Origin: Streptomyces musisoli
GTDB lineage: Bacteria > Actinomycetota > Actinomycetes > Streptomycetales > Streptomycetaceae
Assembly (NCBI RefSeq): GCF_016741855.1
Contig: NZ_JAERRH010000001.1
Coordinates: forward strand, 310,001-374,000
Length of the DNA: 64,000 nucleotides
Direction: 5' to 3'
In this document: one piece after another, positions 57,980 through 64,000 of the stretch
How the letters are laid out: the number at the start of each line of letters is the position of its first letter
Numbering within the stretch: position 1 is the first letter of the stretch
The notes under the pieces: model-generated
Told to the model about the DNA's origin: nothing
The model's database searches: none
Seen by the model: only the letters and a program-made list of their open reading frames with translations
Made by a program: the position numbers and the translations under genes

Positions 57980-59060
57980 GGTGCTCCAGCCATCGGGTGA
58001 CGACACGGGCCGTCCGGATACCCGCCTTGCCGTCCCACAGCGGCGGGCCCTCGGTGGGCGCGCCCGGCCCGCCGTCGAGCGCCTTGCGCAGGGCGGGGAC
58101 CAGTTCGTCGTGGGTGACGAGGCGGTTGGTGCCGTGGCTGACGGTGATGGGGCGTTCGGTGGTGGTGCGCAGCGTCAGGCAGGGCACGCCGAGCACGGTG
58201 GTCTCCTCCTGCACCCCGCCGGAGTCGGTGATCACGGCGGCGGCGCCGCGCACCAGGCTCATGAACTCGACGTAGCCGAGCGGTTCGAGGAGGTGCACGC
58301 CAAAGGCGCCGTCCAGGCCGGCCGCGCGCAGCGCATCGCGGCCGCGCGGGTGCAGCGGGACGGCGAGGTCGAGGTGGCGAGCCGCCTCGGTGAGCGCGCG
58401 GGCGGCTGCGCGGGCGGCCTCGGGGTCGTCGACGTTGGCGGGGCGGTGCAGGGTGACGACGCCGTAGCGTTCGGGCAGCCCGTACGCGGTGCGGGCCGCG
58501 GCCGGGTCGAAGAGGTCCAGGTGGGTGAGCAGGGTGTCGATCATCGGGTTGCCGACGAAGTGGACCCGGGCGGGATCGGCGCCCTCGCGGGCGAGGTGGC
58601 CGACGGCTTCCGGGCTGGTGGCGAAGAGCAGCACGGCCAGCTGGTCGACCAGGCGCCGGTTGACCTCCTCCGGCATCGCCATGTCGAAGCTGCGCAGCCC
58701 GGCCTCCACGTGCGCGACCGGGACGCCCAGCTTGGCGGCGGCCAGGGCGGCGGCCAGGGTGGAGTTCACGTCGCCGTAGACCATGACGAGGGCCGGGTCG
58801 CGGGCGGTCAGCTCGGCCTCCAGCGCCACCAGCAGGTCGGCGGTCTGCCGGGCGTGGCCGCCGGACCCGACGCCGAGGTCGGCGTCCGGCCGGGGCAGGC
58901 CCAGTTGGCGGAAGAACACGTCCGACATCCGGGCGTCGTAGTGCTGGCCGGTGTGGACCAGGGCCTGGTCGCAGCCGGCCACCCCGAGCGCGGCGACGAC
59001 CGGTGCCGCCTTCACGAAGTTGGGCCGGGTGCCGACCACATGGAGTACTCGGCCGTTCAT
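57972..59060 (-). CDS. wecB: UDP-N-acetylglucosamine 2-epimerase (non-hydrolysing)
   Basis: The product has 362 residues. Motifs are VVGTRPNFVKAAPV, VHTGQHYDARMSDVFF, MVYGDVNSTLAAALAA, HVEAGLRSFDMAMPEEVNRR and ITDSGGVQEETTVLGVP. The enzyme forms UDP-N-acetylmannosamine. Together with the dehydrogenase gene at 60696 it could make UDP-ManNAcA for a wall glycan. ATG 59060, 132 bp from the divergent GT gene. It leads the left arm of the locus. Confidence 0.93.
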   Translation of the reverse strand: MNGRVLHVVGTRPNFVKAAPVVAALGVAGCDQALVHTGQHYDARMSDVFFRQLGLPRPDADLGVGSGGHARQTADLLVALEAELTARDPALVMVYGDVNSTLAAALAAAKLGVPVAHVEAGLRSFDMAMPEEVNRRLVDQLAVLLFATSPEAVGHLAREGADPARVHFVGNPMIDTLLTHLDLFDPAAARTAYGLPERYGVVTLHRPANVDDPEAARAAARALTEAARHLDLAVPLHPRGRDALRAAGLDGAFGVHLLEPLGYVEFMSLVRGAAAVITDSGGVQEETTVLGVPCLTLRTTTERPITVSHGTNRLVTHDELVPALRKALDGGPGAPTEGPPLWDGKAGIRTARVVTRWLEHHD

Positions 59061-59192
59061 GTCCTCGCCTTCCGTCGGCGGTCGAACAAGGGGCAGCACA
59101 CAGGGGGACAAGGAGGAACGCCGTGCTCTTCCGGCACCGGCGCACCGGCGGCGGCCGAGGCGCCCAGCGCTCGGCCGGCCTACCGTGGCGGC

Positions 59193-60644
59193 ATGTCCCG
59201 TCGCATTCCCCGCGCTGTCAGTCTGGCCGCATCCGTGGCCTGGGGCGAGTTGCGGCACGATCCGGCCCGGGCCGCGCTGCTCGGCGTACGGCTGCTGCCG
59301 GCGCCCGTGCGGCGCCGGGTGCGGCCGGTGGAGGGGTGGCTGTCCGCCCGGGCCCGGGCGGCGGGGCCGGGCGCGGCTCCGTCCGCCGTTCGGGTGAGTG
59401 CCCCGGCCGGTCGGCCGGTGCGGCCGGTGCCCGGCCGGGTGCTGCATCTGGTGACCAACTCCCTGCCGTTCGCCCACGCCGGCTACACCGTGCGCACGCA
59501 GAAGCTCGCCGAGGCCCAGCGGGCCGCCGGGCTCGACGCGCATGTCGTGACCCGGGTCGGGTTCCCGGTGGCGCGGGGCGTGCTGGACGCCGGCCCGCTC
59601 CAGATCGTGGGCGGTGTGCCGCAGCACCGGCTGCTGCCTGCCTGGCTGCCGTACGGGCAGGGGCCGTTGCTGGCCCGCAACGCCGAGCTGGCGGGGCGGC
59701 TGGTGGAGCGGCTGCGGCCGGCCGTGCTGCACGCGGCCACCGATCACGGCAACGGGCGGGTGGCCCTAGCGCTGCGGGAGGCCTACGGACTGCCGGTCGT
59801 CTACGAGGTGCGGGGTTTCCTGGAGGAGACCTGGCTGAGCCAGGACCCGGCCCGCAGCCCGCGGGACCCCGTCTACCGGATGCGGCGTGAGCTGGAGACC
59901 CACTGCATGCGGGAGGCCGACCTGGTGCTGACGCTGGGCGCCGCGATGAAGGCCGAGATCGTGGCGCGCGGGGTGGCCCCGGAGCGGGTGCTGATCGTGC
60001 CGAACGCCGTGGACCGGACGTTCCTGACGCCGCCGCCGGACGGGGTGCCGGTGCGCGCCCGCCTCGGCATCGCTCCGGACGAGTACGTGGTGGGCACGGT
60101 CGGCAGCCTCACCCCGCACGAGGGGCTCGGCACATTGCTCCATGCGGGTGTAGAGCTGCGGCGGCGCGGAGTGCCGGTGCGGCTGCTGATCGTCGGGGAC
60201 GGTCCGGAGCGGGCCCGGCTTCAGCGGCTGGCCGCCCGGCTGGGTCTCGACGACGGCGCCGCCTTGTTCACCGGCCGCGTGCCGCACTCCCAAGTACGGG
60301 CGTTCTACGCGGCGTTGGACGTGTTCGCGGTGCCGCGCACCGACGAGCGGGTCTGCCGTCTGGTGACGCCCCTCAAACCGGTCGAGGCGATGGCGAGCGG
60401 CCTCCCCGTCACCGCCAGTGACCTCGCGGCGATGCGAGAACTGGTCGAACCGGAGGTGAACGGACGGCTAATTCCCCCTGAGTCACCACAAGCTTGGGCG
60501 GATGAACTCGAAATGGTGCTTTACAGTCATAAGCGGCGACTCGAATGGGGAGCCGCCGCCCGTGCGATGGTCGCGCGGGAACGCACCTGGGACCGGGTCG
60601 CCGCGACGACGCACGAGGCGTATCGATCGCTCGGCTGCGTCTGA
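59193..60644 (+). CDS. GT4 family glycosyltransferase
   Basis: The product has 483 residues. A basic N-terminal extension of about 90 residues precedes a GT-B fold: VLHLVTNSLPFAHAGYTVRT, AGLDAHVVTRVG, APERVLIVPNAVDRTFL, VVGTVGSLTPHEGLGTLLHA and RTDERVCRLVTPLKPVEAMASGLPVTAS (donor-site EX7E region, partly varied). The donor and acceptor are unknown. ATG 59193; the RBS is weak. It leads the right arm of the locus. Confidence 0.88.
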   Translation: MSRRIPRAVSLAASVAWGELRHDPARAALLGVRLLPAPVRRRVRPVEGWLSARARAAGPGAAPSAVRVSAPAGRPVRPVPGRVLHLVTNSLPFAHAGYTVRTQKLAEAQRAAGLDAHVVTRVGFPVARGVLDAGPLQIVGGVPQHRLLPAWLPYGQGPLLARNAELAGRLVERLRPAVLHAATDHGNGRVALALREAYGLPVVYEVRGFLEETWLSQDPARSPRDPVYRMRRELETHCMREADLVLTLGAAMKAEIVARGVAPERVLIVPNAVDRTFLTPPPDGVPVRARLGIAPDEYVVGTVGSLTPHEGLGTLLHAGVELRRRGVPVRLLIVGDGPERARLQRLAARLGLDDGAALFTGRVPHSQVRAFYAALDVFAVPRTDERVCRLVTPLKPVEAMASGLPVTASDLAAMRELVEPEVNGRLIPPESPQAWADELEMVLYSHKRRLEWGAAARAMVARERTWDRVAATTHEAYRSLGCV

Positions 60645-60695
60645 GATCCCGCGGACCCCCCACCAGTCCAGCCGTGTAAGGCCGGGTGAACCCCT

Positions 60696-62030
60696 ATGCA
60701 GGTCGAATGGACCCACCCCTTCGGGGACAGGACGGAACCGCTCGGGGACGACGAAGGGCAGGACCTGACCGGCGAGGTCGAACTCGCCGTGATCGGACTC
60801 GGATACGTGGGGCTGCCGCTGGCCCGGGAGGCGGCCTCGGTCGGCCTGCGCGTCGTGGGCCTGGACCGCGACCCGCGCGTCGTCGCGGGACTCAACTCCG
60901 GCCGCTCGCACGTCGACGACGTGTCCGACGACGACGTGCGCCGGATGCGGGCCGCCGGTTTCACCGCGTTCACCGACGACGCCTGCCTGGCACGCGCGCA
61001 GGCCGTGGTGATCTGTGTGCCGACTCCGCTGAGCGAGGACGGCGGTCCCGATCTGGGCGCCGTCGTCTCTGCCACCCGCTCGGTGGCCGGCCGGCTGCGA
61101 AGCGGACAGCTCGTAGTGCTGGAGTCGACCACCTACCCGGGCACCACCGAGGAGGTCGTACGGCCCCTGCTGGAGGAGTCCGGGCTGCGCGCCGGCGAGG
61201 ACTTCGCCCTGGCCTTCTCCCCCGAACGGATCGACCCCGGCAGCACCGGGCACGGGCTGCGCGAGACCCCGAAGGTGGTCGGCGGCTGCACCCCGTCCTG
61301 CGCGGTGCGCGCGGTGACCTTCTACGGCAAGTTCGTGAACACCGTCGTGCAGGCGAAGGGCACCCGCGAGGCCGAGATGGCCAAGCTGCTGGAGAACACC
61401 TACCGGCACGTGAACATCGCGCTGGTCAACGAACTGGCGATCATCAGCCGCGAGTTGCAGGTGGACGTGTGGGACGCGATCCGCTGCGCGGGGACGAAGC
61501 CCTTCGGCTTCCAGGCCTTCCGCCCGAGCCCCGGAGTGGGCGGCCACTGCATCCCCATCGACCCCAACTACCTGTCGTACAAGGTGCGCTCGTCGCTGGG
61601 CTACGAGTTCCGGTTCGTCGGGCTGGCCCAGGAGATCAACCGGCGGATGCCGGAGTACGTGGTGCGCCGAGCCCAGGACCTGCTCAACACCGCCGGCTGT
61701 CCGCTGCACGGCTCGCGGGTGCTGCTGCTCGGCGTCACCTACAAGCCGGACGTCGCCGACCTGCGCGAGACCCCGGCGGAGCCGGTGGCCCGGCTGCTGC
61801 GGGAGCGCGAGGCCGAGATCGCCTTCCACGATCCGCACGTGTCGCAGTGGTCGGTCGAGGGGGTGGCCGTCCCGCGCGTCGGCGACCTTACGGCCGCGCT
61901 GCGCGAGCACGACCTGACGATCCTGCTCCAGGACCACTCCGCCTACGACCTGCCGGCCCTCGCGGACACCGCACGGCTGCTGTTCGACACCCGCGGGCGG
62001 ATCTTCAAGCCCGGCGTCGAGGTCCTCTAG
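60696..62030 (+). CDS. Nucleotide-sugar dehydrogenase (UDP-ManNAc/UDP-Glc dehydrogenase family)
   Basis: The product has 444 residues. The N-terminal NAD site is LAVIGLGYVGLPLAREA. The middle region is VLESTTYPGTTEEVV, LAFSPERIDPGST and EAEMAKLLENTYRHVNIALVNE. The catalytic Cys is in GVGGHCIPIDPNYLSYK, and the C-terminal UDP-binding part is LLLGVTYKPDVADLRETPA. It oxidises a UDP-hexose(amine) C6 to the uronate. FSPER with GS-type spacing fits the WecC/TviB/CapL group, and pairing with wecB favours UDP-ManNAc as substrate, although UDP-GlcNAc or UDP-Glc remain possible. Confidence 0.93.
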   Translation: MQVEWTHPFGDRTEPLGDDEGQDLTGEVELAVIGLGYVGLPLAREAASVGLRVVGLDRDPRVVAGLNSGRSHVDDVSDDDVRRMRAAGFTAFTDDACLARAQAVVICVPTPLSEDGGPDLGAVVSATRSVAGRLRSGQLVVLESTTYPGTTEEVVRPLLEESGLRAGEDFALAFSPERIDPGSTGHGLRETPKVVGGCTPSCAVRAVTFYGKFVNTVVQAKGTREAEMAKLLENTYRHVNIALVNELAIISRELQVDVWDAIRCAGTKPFGFQAFRPSPGVGGHCIPIDPNYLSYKVRSSLGYEFRFVGLAQEINRRMPEYVVRRAQDLLNTAGCPLHGSRVLLLGVTYKPDVADLRETPAEPVARLLREREAEIAFHDPHVSQWSVEGVAVPRVGDLTAALREHDLTILLQDHSAYDLPALADTARLLFDTRGRIFKPGVEVL

Positions 62031-62084
62031 GCCCACCCGCTCCGGCAACAGCCGGTGCTCCAACGGGAGTTGAAAGGCGCTGCC

Positions 62085-63239
62085 ATGCGGATACTCGTCG
62101 TCACCGTCGTCCACCACCCGGAGGACGCGCGCATACTGCACCGGGAGATCGCCGCACTGCGGGACCGCGGCCACCAGGTGCTGTACGCGGCCCCGTTCGC
62201 GGCCCTGGGCACCGCTCCCCGGCCGTACGTCGAGGGCGTGGACCTGCCCCGCGCCTCGGGCCGGGACCGGGGCGCCGCGCTGCGCGCGGCCCGGGCGCTG
62301 CTGGCCGAACGCGGCCCGGCGGCGGACGTGGTCCTGCTGCACGATCCGGAACTGCTGCTGGCCCTGCCCGGCACGCTGCGCCGGCTGCGCCGGGCCGGGC
62401 CGCTGCCGGTGACCGTGTGGGACGTCCACGAGGACACGGCGGCGGCGCTGGTCATGAAGTCCTGGGTGCCGCGGCTGCTGCGGGCGCCGCTGCGTACGGC
62501 GGTGCGGGCGGCGGAGCGGCTGGCCGAGCGCCGGCTGCGGCTGCTGCTCGCCGAGTACGCCTACCAGGACCGCTTCCGCCTGAGCCACCCCGTGATACCC
62601 AACCTGGCCGACCCGCCGGCCGGCCCGCTCCCACCGCCGGGCGACGACCGGGTCGTCTATCTGGGCCAGCTGTCCCGGGCGCGCGGCGCGCTCGACCTGA
62701 TCACCACGGCGCGGCTGCTGGGTCCCGCCGTCCGGGTCGAGGCGATCGGCGCGGCGGACCCCGACGTACGCGACGCCCTCGCGGCGGCCGACCGGGACGG
62801 GGTGCTGCGCTGGCACGGCTTCCTGCCCAACGACCGCGCGCTCGCCCGGCTCACCGGCGCCCTGGCCGGCCTGTCCCTCCTCCACGACCAGCCCAACTAC
62901 CGGCACTCGCGGCCCACCAAGGTCGTGGAGTACATGGCCCACGGCGTTCCCGTCGTCACCACGCCCACCCCGCTGTCCGCGGAGCTGGTCGAGCGGCACG
63001 GCTGCGGTCTCGTGGTGCCGTACGAGGATCCGCAGGCGGCGGCGGACGCGGTCCGGCGGCTGGCCGGCGACACCGACCTGCGGTTGCGCGTCGCCCGGTC
63101 GGGGCGGGAGGCGGCCCTGTCGAAGCTCGACTGGCAGCAATGGGCGGCCGCGTTCGTGGACCAGCTGGAGGCGTGGGTGAAGGAGGAGACCGGCGGGGCC
63201 GTCTCGGCCGACACGACGGGCGCGGGCTGGTACTGCTGA
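62085..63239 (+). CDS. GT4 family glycosyltransferase
   Basis: The product has 384 residues. The start MRILVVTVVHHPEDARILHR is typical of this GT group. The donor domain has VVYLGQLSRARGALDLITTA and NYRHSRPTKVVEYMAHGVPVVTTP (EX7E-like). ATG 62085 with GAAAGG 7 nt upstream; the in-frame start at 62055 lacks one. It lies 54 bp after the dehydrogenase in the same transcription unit. The acceptor is unknown. Confidence 0.9.
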   Translation: MRILVVTVVHHPEDARILHREIAALRDRGHQVLYAAPFAALGTAPRPYVEGVDLPRASGRDRGAALRAARALLAERGPAADVVLLHDPELLLALPGTLRRLRRAGPLPVTVWDVHEDTAAALVMKSWVPRLLRAPLRTAVRAAERLAERRLRLLLAEYAYQDRFRLSHPVIPNLADPPAGPLPPPGDDRVVYLGQLSRARGALDLITTARLLGPAVRVEAIGAADPDVRDALAAADRDGVLRWHGFLPNDRALARLTGALAGLSLLHDQPNYRHSRPTKVVEYMAHGVPVVTTPTPLSAELVERHGCGLVVPYEDPQAAADAVRRLAGDTDLRLRVARSGREAALSKLDWQQWAAAFVDQLEAWVKEETGGAVSADTTGAGWYC

Positions 63240-63396
63240 CCGGGCACGGGCCGGCCCCGCCGACCGAGCACGGGCCGGCCCCACCGACCGAGCACGGGCC
63301 GGCCCCACCGGCCGAGCACGGGCCGGCCCCGCCGACCGGGCGCGGGCTGGTCCCACCGGCCGAGCGCGGGCTGGTCCCACCGGCCGAGCGCGGCTG
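63240..63396. repeat. 24-bp tandem repeats after the last glycosyltransferase
   Basis: About six to seven copies of GCACGGGCCGGCCCCACCGA-like units recur every 24 bp from 63244. The last three copies shift to GCGCGGGCTGGTCCCACCGG. The array begins right after the GT stop. A reading frame through it gives eight-residue repeats (EHGPAPPT), but it has no start or RBS. Confidence 0.75.
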
Positions 63397-63470
63397 ACCG
63401 CCGGACTCGTGGAGTGGCTGCACAGCCGCCGCCCGCCCCGCCGCCTCGCCGGTCGGGGCCGCCTCGCCGG

Positions 63471-64000
63471 TCAGGCGTCCACGGCGGCGTCGAGCAGGGG
63501 TCCGAGTTCCCGCACGACCGTGGTGAGGGGCCGTACGTCCCGCTCGGCCCGGGCCATCAGAATCGCCCCCTCCAGGGCGCTGATCATGAGGGTGGCCAAC
63601 GGCTCGGCCCGTGCGGCGGGCACTGCCAGGCCCGTCAGGGCCTCGGCGAGGGGTGCCCGCCAGGTCGCGAACGCGGCTGCCGCCGCCTGCCGGGTCGCGT
63701 CGCCGGTGGAGGCGCAGTCGACCGTGGCGGCGGCGACCGGGCACCCCGCCGCGAAGCCGTCGGCCGCGTACTCGTCGGTCCACTGGGCGGCCATGGCGGC
63801 GAACAGGCCGCTCGGAGAGGGGTGTTCGAGCCCCTCCAGGAAACGGCCGATCCGCTTGCCCGCGTACCGGCCGGCCCACTCGACCGCCTCGCTGACCAGC
63901 TGCTCCTTGCCGCCCGGGAAGTAGTGCTGGAGGGATCCGCGGGGGGCATCCGCGTGCGCGGCGACCTCGCGCATGCCGGTCGCGGTGACCCCGCCCCGCC
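63471..64000 (-). CDS. TetR family regulator, N-terminus outside window
   Basis: About 176 residues are present. The visible HTH part is GVTATGMREVAAHADAPRGS then LQHYFPGGKEQLVSEAV, clearly TetR_N. The C-terminal domain is of the TetR_C LmrA/YxaF-like kind: GFAAGCPVAAATVDCAST, AEPLATLMISALEGAILMARAERD. The start lies beyond 64000. The stop is at 63471. Regulators of this subgroup often control neighbouring oxidoreductases or pumps, here out of view. Confidence 0.88.
   Translation of the reverse strand, partial: RGGVTATGMREVAAHADAPRGSLQHYFPGGKEQLVSEAVEWAGRYAGKRIGRFLEGLEHPSPSGLFAAMAAQWTDEYAADGFAAGCPVAAATVDCASTGDATRQAAAAAFATWRAPLAEALTGLAVPAARAEPLATLMISALEGAILMARAERDVRPLTTVVRELGPLLDAAVDA

Noticed and set aside
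63240..63396. CRISPR-like array
   Set aside because: Units are contiguous 24-mers with no spacers and no cas genes nearby. The other arrays in the window are likewise plain tandem repeats.

Overview
The window is chromosomal DNA of a Streptomyces-type actinomycete. The evidence is very high G+C with strong third-position bias, Shine-Dalgarno-led GTG/ATG/TTG starts, and actinomycete-specific families: an SsgA-like protein, a WhiB-like protein, OpcA, DUF2510 proteins, and a large ATPase of the LAL type. Gene content and order (ssgD-like, ABC-F, wblJ-like, PPTase, tkt-tal-zwf-opcA-pgi-gnd) recall the S. coelicolor region around SCO6722 to SCO6657; that comparison is from memory and no alignment was run. 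I saw no rRNA, tRNA, CRISPR, transposase or integrase.

Layout. 1-13 kb is a mixed region: endonuclease V (cut by the window edge), a small Rho_N-type protein, a secreted BNR-repeat protein, an SsgA-like sporulation protein, an ABC-F ATPase behind a possible attenuator leader, a dimethylargininase, an acyl-ACP desaturase behind iterated operators, a WhiB-like protein, a VOC protein, a LacI regulator, divergent LigD-polymerase and ATP-dependent ligase genes, and a zinc alcohol dehydrogenase. 13-25 kb holds a decayed carboxymuconolactone decarboxylase fragment, an SDR, an 894-residue LAL-type ATPase without a LuxR DNA-binding domain, DUF2510 proteins, a TetR gene divergent from a PAP2/DMT-transporter pair across a five-fold 16-bp operator array, and a Tat-exported phospholipase C. 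25-31 kb is a complete alpha-glucoside/maltodextrin uptake locus: GH13 glucosidase, two permeases, a lipoprotein binding protein and a LacI repressor with its own palindromic operator.

31-42 kb is regulatory and metabolic: an MmyB-like sensor domain without HTH divergent from an XRE regulator, an Sfp-type PPTase overlapping a phosphoesterase, a repeat-rich 1.1-kb gap, an ATP-grasp protein, a GH4 glycosidase, and a secreted GH16+CBM6 beta-glucanase under two CebR-like boxes. 42-50.5 kb is a pentose-phosphate operon, tkt-tal-zwf-opcA-pgi-gnd, tightly packed. It carries both oxidative and non-oxidative steps plus glucose-6-phosphate isomerase and could run as a closed hexose-pentose cycle making NADPH. 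50.5-53.2 kb has a mutase-like remnant beside a dispersed repeat, a membrane Ser/Thr kinase and a TetR regulator.

53.3-63.2 kb is a surface-glycan locus with two divergent arms. It contains a UDP-GlcNAc 2-epimerase, a nucleotide-sugar dehydrogenase, a double glycosyltransferase fusion, a three-part glycosyltransferase-associated protein, a methyltransferase and two more GT4 enzymes. The likely precursor is UDP-ManNAcA or a related uronic acid. A TetR gene is cut by the right edge. Short GC-rich tandem repeats (21-35-bp units) recur in many of the intergenic gaps.
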